Below, one piece after another: positions 1 through 8,020 of a DNA stretch of 8,941 nt (positions are counted from its first letter, which is position 1; every line of letters begins with the position of its first letter). Both the position numbers and the translations under genes were made by a program. The notes beneath the pieces are model-generated. The model saw only the letters and a program-made list of their open reading frames with translations. It was not told the origin of the DNA and did not search any database. Source of the DNA: Lysobacteraceae bacterium (GTDB taxonomy: Bacteria > Patescibacteriota > Patescibacteriia > JAACEG01). The DNA lies in NCBI GenBank assembly GCA_011682665.1, contig JAACEG010000017.1, forward strand, positions 1-8,941. Reading direction: 5' to 3'.

Positions 1-147
1 CATTGCGAGGAGGAACGACGAAGCAATCCCGAGAATTGACGATAATATTCATGGGATTGCTTCGCTTCGCTCGCAATGACAGGGAGTATTCAGGAGATCG
101 CTTCGCTCCTTTCTCGCAAAGATAGCGAAATTTATGTATTTCGTAAT
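1..147. repeat. Palindromic dispersed repeat, CATTGCGAG family, left end cut by window
   Basis: A long imperfect palindrome: CATTGCGAG (1-9) pairs with CTCGCAATG (70-78), and CGAAGCAATCCC (19-30) pairs perfectly with GGGATTGCTTCG (53-64). A degenerate second half follows (about 90-125), then a small hairpin CGAAAT/ATTTCG (126-131 with 138-143). The block AACGACGAAGCAATC (14-28) recurs exactly at 7879-7893, and ATTTCGTAAT (138-147) recurs at 7988-7997, so this is a second copy of the element at 7815-8001. The left end lies outside the window. The stretch 148-235 up to atpD is almost pure A/T, with no clear promoter and no Shine-Dalgarno. Confidence 0.8.
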
Positions 148-229
148 CCAAGAAAATTAACAAATTAAAAAAATCAAAAAATATATTTTTAATCCAATTA
201 AAATATAAGAGATTAAAAAAATAACTTAA

Positions 230-1663
<1,434 letters not shown>

Positions 1664-1664
1664 T

Positions 1665-1901
1665 ATGATTAATTGTATAATTACATCCCCTAAAAAAACA
1701 ACTGTCTACAAAGACATTCAAAGTGTTACTCTTCCCTCATTTTATGGACAAACACAAATATTGCCCGGGCATGCGGAATATTTTTTATTACTTAATAAAG
1801 GAAATATTATTCTTCAACAATCGCGCGAAAGAAAAAAAATTATACAAACTCCAAGCGGTGAATGTTGTGTCAAAAATGATAATATAATTATTATTATATA
1901 A
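1665..1901 (+). CDS. atpC: F-type ATPase subunit epsilon, N-terminal domain only
   Basis: Epsilon subunit of F1, part of the central stalk with gamma. The 78-aa product matches only the N-terminal beta-sandwich of the family: it opens with an IITSPKKTTVY-type strand, followed by SVTLPSFYGQTQILPGHAEYFLLL (the usual SVTLP..G..G.LPGHAP pattern) and short strands up to NIIIII. The C-terminal two-helix domain, which regulates ATP hydrolysis in many bacteria, is absent; usual length is about 130-140 aa. I chose the ATG at 1665, one base after the atpD stop, with a purine-rich GAAGAAG about 9 nt upstream. A TTG at 1647 in the same frame would add six residues overlapping atpD but does not match the family start. 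It is co-transcribed with atpD and followed by a terminator. One-domain epsilon subunits are known in some bacteria, so this need not be a truncation. The frame is intact. Confidence 0.85.
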   Translation: MINCIITSPKKTTVYKDIQSVTLPSFYGQTQILPGHAEYFLLLNKGNIILQQSRERKKIIQTPSGECCVKNDNIIIII

Positions 1902-1933
1902 TTTATAACGCTTGATTGCTAAAATAAAATACA

Positions 1934-1974
1934 AAAAACAGGATTTTAGATATTTGTTCTAAAATCCTGTTTTT
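1934..1974. terminator. Bidirectional rho-independent terminator
   Basis: A perfect 17-bp stem: the arm at 1934-1950 (AAAAACAGGATTTTAGA) pairs with 1958-1974 (TCTAAAATCCTGTTTTT) around a 7-nt loop. A-run and T-run flank it, so it can act on both strands. It lies between the ends of the convergent atpC (+) and DUF4340 (-) genes and probably stops both operons. Confidence 0.93.
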
Positions 1975-1995
1975 ATATATTAAAACTGTTTATTT

Positions 1996-2913
1996 TTAAA
2001 AATCTTTTTTTTGCTTCATTAATTTATCTCCTAAATACCCATCAACAGAATAAATATTATCATCACCTTCTATCTGCAAATAATATTTCTTTTCTTTATT
2101 CTTCTTTTGCTCAACAGCATTAACTAACAAAACTTTTTTATCTTTATCTTGAAAAATTGACAATTTCAATTCTGGATTATTTAAACCAGTTTTCTCTTTT
2201 TCATCTTTCCTCACAATATTTTGAGAAACCAAGTTGCTAATTGTATTTAAAATCTCATCTATAGCTTCTTGCTTGCATAATTTTTGTGAAGAAACAATTT
2301 TCCATTCTTTTTTATTTTTTTCTATGGCAAAAGTTTTTTTATTATTTTTGTAATTAAATTCTAATTTACTAATATTTTTTTTCTTTAAAGTTAAAACATT
2401 CATATCTCTATAATCAGGATAACTAAAATCTCTTTTAATATTAATGTTTGATAAATAAACTTTATCACTATTAGCAATCCTGAAATAATTAGTATTAAAT
2501 GAAGATCCGTCTTTACCTATCACAAAATCAGCTAAAATTTTATCATTATTATAAATTTTAACAGTTATGCCGTTTTCTTTGTCAACATTATAAAGGGCTT
2601 GTTTTTTAACATTATCTGAAACCAAAATTGTATCTTTTATTTTTAAAACTGTTTTTATCATTGAATCAATAAAGGTTTGATTAGCTTTAAAATTATTAGC
2701 AGACCTAACTAACCATAAATTGTCTTGTTTTTCTAAGATTGTTTTGTTTTTTTTGTTTGTAATTTCTATCTTATTTACATCATTTTTATCAAATGTAAAA
2801 AGTCTCTTATTCATTTCCCCATGATTTGCCCAAGGAGTTGTTTTAATAATATAAGCCGTTCCTAAAAGTAAAATAAAAATAATGGCTAAAATGTAAGTAC
2901 GTTTAATGGACAT
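1996..2913 (-). CDS. DUF4340 domain membrane-anchored protein
   Basis: Product of 305 aa. It has one N-terminal membrane helix (about residues 6-23, after the basic MSIKR) and no cleavage or lipobox motif, so it is probably an anchored protein with its bulk outside the cytoplasm. The remainder fits DUF4340 (PF14238). I see an internal duplication. Residues about 41-160 and 175-293 each run as F/L-x-x-x-[D/N]-[V/I]-x-K-[I/L]-E, a Lys-rich strand, an E-K-x..W-x-[I/V]-[V/R] strand, a helix with ID-x-[I/M]-[L/I], then strands ending in DKVYLS or DNIYSVDGYL. It is the last gene of the leftward ABC operon, and DUF4340 genes are known companions of GldG-type ABC loci. A 275-bp repeat-filled gap separates it from the GldG-like gene, with GGGGGAG of a repeat lying too far upstream (about 15 nt) to be a normal ribosome site. 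Biochemical role unknown. Confidence 0.85.
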   Translation of the reverse strand: MSIKRTYILAIIFILLLGTAYIIKTTPWANHGEMNKRLFTFDKNDVNKIEITNKKNKTILEKQDNLWLVRSANNFKANQTFIDSMIKTVLKIKDTILVSDNVKKQALYNVDKENGITVKIYNNDKILADFVIGKDGSSFNTNYFRIANSDKVYLSNINIKRDFSYPDYRDMNVLTLKKKNISKLEFNYKNNKKTFAIEKNKKEWKIVSSQKLCKQEAIDEILNTISNLVSQNIVRKDEKEKTGLNNPELKLSIFQDKDKKVLLVNAVEQKKNKEKKYYLQIEGDDNIYSVDGYLGDKLMKQKKDF

Positions 2914-2928
2914 ATGTTTATTCTAATT

Positions 2929-3175
2929 CTCCCCCTAAGTAGAGGGATCTGTTTTCCCCTTCTCCCCCTTATAGGGGGAGTTAGAGGGGGTATTTTAATT
3001 TTGAATTTCTAATTTTTTACCCCACCTAACCTCCCCTAGATAGGGGAGGGACCCGTTATTTTCGTTCTCCCCCTTGTAAAGAGGGTGTTTTTTTATTCTC
3101 CCCCTAACCTAGGGGGAGTTGGAGGGGGTATTATTTATAATTTTACCCCACCTAATCTTCTCTGAAAGGGAGAAA
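2929..3175. repeat. Cluster of C/G-rich composite palindromes (CTCCCCCT/AGGGGGAG family)
   Basis: Fills the gap between the GldG-like and DUF4340 genes. Two full units stand in tandem. Unit A (2962-3049) has hairpin CTCCCCCT/AGGGGGAG (2962-2980), GAGGGGGTATT (2984-2994), an A/T spacer, TACCCCACCTAA (3018-3029) and hairpin CCTCCCCTA/TAGGGGAGG (3030-3049). Unit B (about 3098-3173) repeats the order: hairpin 3098-3118, GAGGGGGTATT (3122-3132), TACCCCACCTAA (3144-3155), and a degenerate last hairpin. The GAGGGGGTA and TACCCCACC parts also pair with each other, so each unit closes on itself. Partial copies start at 2929 and 3067. In the operon mRNA these would form strong stems. Confidence 0.85.
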
Positions 3176-3188
3176 CTTATTTTTATTA

Positions 3189-4787
3189 TTATTCTTCGTT
3201 TTCTGTAATGAATCTTCTTCGTTTTCTTAAATTATATTTTATTATTCCAAAAATAATAACCAAAATCGTTACTCCAAAAATATTAAAATATTTTATTGAC
3301 ATTTTTTTTGCTTCACTTACTTCCTTTAAAGGACGGTTTGTTACTCCCTTGGAACGAATATTTATTAAATCAGAATCAAGAGTTAAAGTGTCAATAATAT
3401 TCTGAAAAAGAATTAAATTATTCCCATTTCTTGATAAAAAATTATCTTTTATAAAGTCAGAATCTCCGATAACTGTTAAACGCGCCTTATCAACGGAAGG
3501 GATAAACTTTTCTTCATCAATAGATTTTTCTCCTTCTTTTTTAGGATGATCTTTCCCTTTATAAGAGCTTTCAAACTTACCAAAAATACTTACAGCTAAA
3601 ATTTGTTGCGCCATGTTTTGAGGAGTAAATTTTTGAAAAGGGTCTAAATTAATATTTTCACTATTCATTGTCCAACTTTTATCACTTGTTTTAACCAATT
3701 TTGAAACTTTATTATCACCTATTTTTTCAGGCAAAATATCTATAGAGCTTACCCATGGGAAAAATGCTGTTTCTAAATTTGCGGTAGCTGGATTATCTTT
3801 ATCAAAATTTTTCTTCAAAATTTTTGGCCAAAAAGGATAATTTACAAAAGATGGAAACCCTCCTGTTGAAAAAGTTACCATTTCATTGGATAATCCGTCT
3901 AAAACCAAATTATTATTTATTTTTAATCCATAGGAGCTTAAAATATCATTTAAACCAGTTTTGTTTTGAGAACTTGTCATTTTTTGATCAACAATAACAC
4001 TATCTTGCGCAATCAACAAACTGCCCCCCTTCATTAAAAATTGGTCAATTAAATATTTTGATCTTTCATTCATTTCTGTGCTTGGCCCAAGAATAATTAA
4101 AGTATTAATATCATTGCTTATTAAATTTCCGTTAGACAAATCAACCGTTCTTATCTTGTATTCCTTATTAAGTTCTTTCCCAACTGATTTTAATTCATCA
4201 TTTAAACTAATCTCCCCATTTCCAACAGCAAAGGCAACAACCGGTATTTTATCTAAGGTTAATTTTTTGATTGCCATAGTAATCTTGTATTCTAAATTTT
4301 TACTATCGCTAATCACAGGGATAACTTCTTTTTTATCTCCAAAATAAATTACCATTGCTAAATAACCGCCTAAAGTTTGATATTTATCATTCTCTATAAC
4401 ATTAAAACGAAGTTTTGGAATTCCTAAAAGCTGAATTTTTTGTTGTTCTTCTTTAGTGTCTCCCGGGTTTATTTCTTCTATTTTCATTTTTCCTCCTGAG
4501 TAATTTTTATATTCATCCAAAATATCCTTTATATCCTGCTCTAGATTCATATATTCTGATGGCAAGCCTTTAGAAAAATAAAGCTTGACAGAAATAATAT
4601 CGTCTAAAGATTTTAAAGTATTCTTTGTTGTTGGCGAAATACTATAGTCCCTACCTTCAGTAAGATCAAATCTATGAAAAATTTGATAACTTAAAAAATT
4701 AACCACGGCTAAAATTCCAATTATAATTAAAACTGCGGTTATCAAATTTGCTTGATTTTTAATTTTACGATTTAAATTCAAATTCAT
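3189..4787 (-). CDS. GldG-like ABC transporter auxiliary protein
   Basis: Product of 532 aa, the usual length for the GldG/ABC_transp_aux group (PF09822, GIFT region related to IFT52). It has a basic N-terminus, then a membrane helix at about residues 14-36. A large extracytoplasmic-type region follows, opening with the family hallmark RFDLTEGRDYSISPTTKNTL (39-58), then DIISVKLYFSKGLP and a middle domain with the pattern KIPVVAFAVGNGE (180-192), TLIILGP (229-235) and GGSLLIAQDS (254-263). A second membrane helix at about 501-518 is followed by a basic cytoplasmic tail (LRKRRR). The start lies 4 bp after the permease stop, with GGAAA of the permease end about 8 nt upstream, so the two genes are probably translationally coupled. 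In Bacteroidota, GldG works with GldA and GldF in gliding and secretion; in other phyla the same set is present without known gliding. Here the partner is the permease just upstream. Confidence 0.88.
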   Translation of the reverse strand: MNLNLNRKIKNQANLITAVLIIIGILAVVNFLSYQIFHRFDLTEGRDYSISPTTKNTLKSLDDIISVKLYFSKGLPSEYMNLEQDIKDILDEYKNYSGGKMKIEEINPGDTKEEQQKIQLLGIPKLRFNVIENDKYQTLGGYLAMVIYFGDKKEVIPVISDSKNLEYKITMAIKKLTLDKIPVVAFAVGNGEISLNDELKSVGKELNKEYKIRTVDLSNGNLISNDINTLIILGPSTEMNERSKYLIDQFLMKGGSLLIAQDSVIVDQKMTSSQNKTGLNDILSSYGLKINNNLVLDGLSNEMVTFSTGGFPSFVNYPFWPKILKKNFDKDNPATANLETAFFPWVSSIDILPEKIGDNKVSKLVKTSDKSWTMNSENINLDPFQKFTPQNMAQQILAVSIFGKFESSYKGKDHPKKEGEKSIDEEKFIPSVDKARLTVIGDSDFIKDNFLSRNGNNLILFQNIIDTLTLDSDLINIRSKGVTNRPLKEVSEAKKMSIKYFNIFGVTILVIIFGIIKYNLRKRRRFITENEE

Positions 4788-4791
4788 AAAT

Positions 4792-5508
4792 TTATTTCCA
4801 ATTTCTACTTTCTATGCTTCTAACTGTAAGCCATAAAAATAAGAATATAAAAGAAAAATAATAAATTAAATCTCGAGTGTCAACTACTCCTTTAGTAATA
4901 TTATCAAAATGAGTTCCTAATCCTAAAAAACTAAAAATAGGAACTAAAAAAGTGGGTATTACATTTAAAACAAAATTGGCGCCTAAAATAAACAGAAAAA
5001 ATAAGCCAGCAATTGAAATAATAAAAGCTACAATCTGATTTTTAGTAAATGAAGAAACAAAAAGTCCTAATGAAAGATAACTACTTGCTAATAAGATTGC
5101 CCCTAAATATCCGCCAATAACTGTCCCCATATCTATTTGCCCTAAAATATTTATACTAATAGGGACAGTAATTGATAACAAAATTGTGATTGTTATAAAA
5201 ATGACATTTGATAAAAATTTTCCCAAAACAACTTCCCAGTCCTTAACTGGCAAAGTAAGCAACAATTCTAATGTTCCGCTTCTCCTTTCTTCAGCAAAAC
5301 TCCGCATGGAAATTGCGGGCGCTAAAAAAAGAAAAATCCATGGCAAAAAGTAAAAATAACCTCTCATAGTTGCCTGTCCGTTTAAAAAGAAATTCTGGAA
5401 GAATAGCCAAGTTGACGAAATCAAAAATACTGCAACAAAAATATAAGCAATTGGACTATTAAAATAATTTGCCATTTCTTTACGAAAAATTGTGTAAATA
5501 TTATTCAT
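4792..5508 (-). CDS. ABC-2 type transporter permease, GldF/NosY-like
   Basis: Product of 238 aa with six predicted membrane helices (roughly 18-38, 53-70, 99-121, 128-152, 157-182, 213-230). The N-terminus IYTIFRKEMANYFNSPIAY and the cytoplasmic loop MRSFAEERRSGTLELLLTLPV (68-88) are classic ABC-2 permease features; the loop contacts the ATPase. Length is typical for GldF-like permeases. It is the second gene of the leftward operon. It is separated from the ATPase gene by 240 bp holding a C/G-rich palindrome and joined to the GldG-like gene by a 4-bp gap. The ATG at 5508 has no Shine-Dalgarno, but the family N-terminus starts here. The transported substrate cannot be told from the sequence. 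Confidence 0.92.
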   Translation of the reverse strand: MNNIYTIFRKEMANYFNSPIAYIFVAVFLISSTWLFFQNFFLNGQATMRGYFYFLPWIFLFLAPAISMRSFAEERRSGTLELLLTLPVKDWEVVLGKFLSNVIFITITILLSITVPISINILGQIDMGTVIGGYLGAILLASSYLSLGLFVSSFTKNQIVAFIISIAGLFFLFILGANFVLNVIPTFLVPIFSFLGLGTHFDNITKGVVDTRDLIYYFSFIFLFLWLTVRSIESRNWK

Positions 5509-5588
5509 AAAATTTAAGTATTAACCAATTTGGCAACAACTTTGCTGGTTTTAAAAAAATTTTGAATTTTGAATTATTTAATGATTGA

Positions 5589-5674
5589 ATTTTTAATTTT
5601 TAAACTAAAACCCCCTCTGCCTCCCCCCTTATCAGGGGGAAAACTATTATTATTGAAAATAATAAATTAAAAAT
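5589..5674. repeat. Composite palindrome, single C/G-rich unit in operon gap
   Basis: An outer A/T stem ATTTTTAATTT (5589-5599) pairs perfectly with AAATTAAAAAT (5664-5674). Inside it CCCCCTCT (5611-5618) precedes a hairpin TCCCCC/GGGGGA (5622-5627 with 5635-5640). The core matches the units at 2929-3175 in the opposite orientation. The remaining sequence of the 5509-5748 gap is A/T-rich with no gene visible. Confidence 0.7.
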
Positions 5675-5748
5675 TGAAAATTTTAAAGGCTATAAAATTA
5701 TAATATTTTGCTTTTCTGGATTTATTACTGAATTACTTAAATTTAAGT

Positions 5749-6678
5749 CTATTTTGTTAATTTCCTAAACACATCTTCTAACCCCTTCTCTTCTTTTCTA
5801 AACTCTAAAATACTCCAATTATTTTTCATAACTTTTGTTGATAGCTTTTCTCTTAAATCAATATTCTTTTCTGATTTAATTTCATAACCATAAACATTAT
5901 CTGACTCTTTATCCTTTATGTTTACATCATCAGCGCCCTCTATCCTCTTCAATTGGCCTAAAACCTCATCCCTATTCCCTTTGATCTTTACATAAATAGT
6001 TTTTTTAGAGCCAGTGGATTTTAATAGCTCTTCTGAAGTTCCTGAAGCGACAATCTTCCCATTATGGATAATGATTATTCTATCGCAAACAGCCTGCACT
6101 TCACTTAAAATGTGTGTAGAAAATATAACTGTTTTTTCTTCCCCTATTTTTTTAATCAATTCCCTAATCTCAACAATTTGATTTGGATCAAGACCACTTG
6201 TCGGCTCGTCAAGAATTAAAATTTCTGGATTATTTATCATTGCCTGCGCCAAACCAACCCTTTGTTTATATCCCTTAGAAAGTTCATTGATAGGTCGGCT
6301 AATAACTTTTTCTAATCCGCAAGTTTTATTAATCTCTCTAATTTTTCGAACAATCTTTTCTTTTTTAACTCCCTTTAGACTGGCTATAAAATATAAAAAT
6401 TCATAAACTTTCATATCATCATATAAAGGATTATTTTCAGCTAAATATCCAATTTTTTTTCTAACACTTAATGAATCTTTTGACAAATCAATTTTGGCTA
6501 CTTTTACCTTTCCTTTTGTTGGAGCTATAAAACCGGTAATAATTCTAAGAGTGGTTGTTTTCCCAGCGCCATTTGGACCAAGAAATCCTAAGATTTCTCC
6601 TTTTTTGACATTAAAAGAAATATTATTTAGAACTTTTTTATCTTGATATTTTTTTGTTAAATTTTCTATATTAATCAT
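5749..6678 (-). CDS. ABC transporter ATP-binding protein, GldA/CcmA-like
   Basis: Cytoplasmic ATPase of the ABC-2 exporter, 309 aa. In order: Walker A GPNGAGKTT (34-42, Lys40), Q-loop region GYLAENNPLYDDMKVYEFL with Glu81 where most families have Gln, signature LSKGYKQR (133-140), Walker B ILILDE (153-158), D-loop SGLD (161-164), and the switch His189 in STHIL. A C-terminal domain of about 90 residues (220-309) with mixed strands follows, as usual in GldA-like and drug/Na+ exporter-type ATPases. The Glu at the Q-loop and LSKGY are common in this subgroup, so I do not read them as inactivating. First gene of the four-gene operon; a promoter lies about 70 bp upstream (6752-6779). No clear Shine-Dalgarno precedes the ATG. 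Confidence 0.93.
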   Translation of the reverse strand: MINIENLTKKYQDKKVLNNISFNVKKGEILGFLGPNGAGKTTTLRIITGFIAPTKGKVKVAKIDLSKDSLSVRKKIGYLAENNPLYDDMKVYEFLYFIASLKGVKKEKIVRKIREINKTCGLEKVISRPINELSKGYKQRVGLAQAMINNPEILILDEPTSGLDPNQIVEIRELIKKIGEEKTVIFSTHILSEVQAVCDRIIIIHNGKIVASGTSEELLKSTGSKKTIYVKIKGNRDEVLGQLKRIEGADDVNIKDKESDNVYGYEIKSEKNIDLREKLSTKVMKNNWSILEFRKEEKGLEDVFRKLTK

Positions 6679-6751
6679 AAAATGCCGTAAAAAAATAAAC
6701 CTATAAATACTGATAAATTTTTTACAAGAAAATATTTTTAAATTTATTTAT

Positions 6752-6779
6752 ATTTTAAAACAAAAAAAACCTTTGTCAA
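6752..6779 (-). promoter_or_regulatory. Sigma70-type promoter of the ABC operon
   Basis: On the minus strand TTGACA (6779-6774) is followed after 16 bp by TAAAAT (6757-6752). Transcription would start near 6745, giving a leader of about 65 nt before the ATPase start at 6678. Confidence 0.6.
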
Positions 6780-6783
6780 GTTT

Positions 6784-6813
6784 TTGGAAAATAAATCTTT
6801 ATAAGGCTATATT
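6784..6813 (+). promoter_or_regulatory. Possible weak promoter for the folded element
   Basis: TTGGAA (6784-6789), 18 bp, then TATATT (6808-6813). Both boxes deviate from consensus and A/T-rich DNA makes chance matches easy. Its position, some 20 bp before the folded element at 6834, is the main reason to record it. Confidence 0.25.
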
Positions 6814-6833
6814 TTCCATTAGAAACAATAAAT

Positions 6834-7047
6834 AGGGGCTGGTGACGAGAGCCGTTTCTACTGCAATTTTTATCTTTTGGTCAAATTTTCTTCAAATTTT
6901 TTTACCTTACCCTAGGGTAGGCTAAAAAAATTATTTAAAAAATTTGTCTCAACTTTCCTGCCGGCGAGGCAGAAATCTAAAAATTTTTACCCCGTTGCTG
7001 GCTGGCTAACTGGGGTCGTTACAAAAACGCTCTCGCTACCAGTCCCT
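6834..7047. ncRNA. Unassigned multi-arm folded element (candidate structured RNA or palindromic mobile element)
   Basis: A 214-nt block closed by an imperfect 24-nt inverted repeat: 6834-6857 pairs with 7024-7047, with core GAGAGC/GCTCTC and GGGG, CTGG arms. Inside, helix AATTTTTA (6865-6872) with TAAAAATT (6978-6985) encloses two arms. One is a long A/T hairpin (6882-6946: CAAATTTT/AAAATTTG base, AATTTTTTTA/TAAAAAAATT middle, ACCCTAGGGT tip). The other is a short hairpin CTGCC/GGCAG (6958-6972). A third arm, ACCCCGTT/AACTGGGGT (6989-7016), stands beside it. No long reading frame fits. It matches no RNA family I can recognise (not tRNA, tmRNA, SRP or RNase P). It lies outside both flanking transcripts. 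It may be transcribed on either strand, or be a repeat with terminal inverted repeats. A weak A/T hairpin with a few T follows (7048-7068). Confidence 0.5.
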
Positions 7048-7082
7048 AAATAATTTAATATTATTTTTAAAAAAATATAAAA

Positions 7083-7111
7083 TTGACTGATTGATTTTTA
7101 ATTTGTATAAT
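7083..7111 (+). promoter_or_regulatory. Sigma70-type promoter of the cyclophilin gene
   Basis: TTGACT (7083-7088), a 17-bp spacer, then consensus TATAAT (7106-7111). Transcription would start near 7118, giving a leader of about 25 nt before the ATG at 7144. Confidence 0.78.
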
Positions 7112-7143
7112 CAAAATATAATTTAATTATTAAATTTAGAAAT

Positions 7144-7818
7144 ATGAAAAAAATTTTTTTATTTTTATCTTTAACATTCTTAATTACAGGATGCTCAAAT
7201 AAACAAATAAGTAATAAACCAATTACTAATAATATAATAAACAAATCAAATATTAATAATATAAAAACAACAAACACATCTGAAAAAAAACAAAAAACTA
7301 TTCAAAGTGATTTTAAGGATTTAGTGTCAAAATATAGCGAGGCGCTTATTAAAACAAATTTTGGCAATATAAAAGTTAAATTTTATTCCAAGGAATCACC
7401 AAAAACAGTTAATAATTTTTTGAATTTAGCTAAAATAGGATTTTATAACAATACAAAATTTCATCGCGTTATAAAAAATTTTATGATTCAAGGCGGAGAT
7501 CCAAACAGTAAAGATGATAATTGGTCTGACGACGGAAGAGGCGGGCCAGGATATAAATTTGCTGATGAATTTAATAATCATAAATTAGTAAAAGGTAGTT
7601 TGGCTATGGCAAATTCTGGCCCAAATACAAACGGCTCGCAATTTTTTATTGTTACAAAAAAGGCAACACCCTGGTTAGATGGGAAACATACTAATTTTGG
7701 TTATGTAATTGAAGGTATGAATGTCGTAAAAAAAATTGAAGCAGTAAAAACTAACAAGCAAGATCATCCCATTAAAAATGTTATTATTGAAAATATAGAA
7801 TTAATAAAACAACCTTAA
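7144..7818 (+). CDS. Lipoprotein cyclophilin-type peptidyl-prolyl cis-trans isomerase
   Basis: Catalyses cis-trans isomerisation of Xaa-Pro bonds, probably on the outer face of the membrane. The 224-aa product starts with a lipoprotein signal peptide (MKK, hydrophobic core) and lipobox ITGC with Cys17. A low-complexity Asn/Lys/Thr/Ser linker of about 45 residues follows, then a full cyclophilin domain (about 67-222). Active-site residues are in place: Arg108 in FHRVI, Gln116 in FMIQGGD, the AMANSGPNTNGSQFFI block with Gln166 and Phe168, and Trp177 and His182 in TPWLDGKH. The domain is the compact bacterial PpiB type. The ATG has a strong promoter but only a weak AGAAA-like ribosome site. It is a single-gene unit, and its stop codon lies inside the terminal repeat of the element at 7815-8001. 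Domain call is firm; the surface location rests on the lipobox. Confidence 0.95.
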   Translation: MKKIFLFLSLTFLITGCSNKQISNKPITNNIINKSNINNIKTTNTSEKKQKTIQSDFKDLVSKYSEALIKTNFGNIKVKFYSKESPKTVNNFLNLAKIGFYNNTKFHRVIKNFMIQGGDPNSKDDNWSDDGRGGPGYKFADEFNNHKLVKGSLAMANSGPNTNGSQFFIVTKKATPWLDGKHTNFGYVIEGMNVVKKIEAVKTNKQDHPIKNVIIENIELIKQP

Positions 7819-8001
7819 ATTACAAAATACTAATTTTCGCTCTGTCATTGCGAGAAGTGAAGCGAACGCAGTGAGTGTAACGACGAAGCAATCTTATAAT
7901 TATTGCAAAAATATCAGGATTGTCTGCCTGACGGCAGGCTTCGCTCTGTTTCACTTCACTTTATTCCTCGCAATGACGGATTCATCCATTTCGTAATTTA
8001 A
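7815..8001. repeat. Palindromic element with terminal inverted repeats, CATTGCGAG family
   Basis: Terminal inverted repeats TTAAATTACAAAAT (7815-7828) and ATTTCGTAATTTAA (7988-8001) match at 13 of 14 positions. Inside, GTCATTGCGAG (7844-7854) pairs with CTCGCAATGAC (7967-7977). AACGACGAAGCAATC (7879-7893) is identical to 14-28 in the copy at the window start. The right inner arm is split by a separate hairpin CTGCC/GGCAG (7924-7937), similar to one at 6958-6972, which looks like a nested insertion. The left terminal repeat contains the TAA stop of the cyclophilin gene (7816-7818). There is no coding capacity, so if mobile it would need a transposase from elsewhere. Confidence 0.75.
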
Positions 8002-8020
8002 AATAATTAATTAATAAAAT

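Noticed and set aside
2929..3175. Possible CRISPR array
   Set aside because: The repeated blocks are palindromic, of unequal length and spacing, with A/T-rich low-complexity spacers and no cas gene near.
3208..3405. Open frame on the plus strand antisense to the GldG-like gene, and another at 4078-4347
   Set aside because: Both are hydrophobic shadows of the opposite strand, with no promoter, ribosome site or recognisable domain.
6834..7047. tRNA, 6S RNA, SRP RNA, RNase P RNA or T-box leader
   Set aside because: No TPsiC or anticodon arm, no 6S central bubble pattern, no GGAAG-type SRP loop, no RNase P core motifs and no T-box core; it is also not in the leader of either flanking gene.
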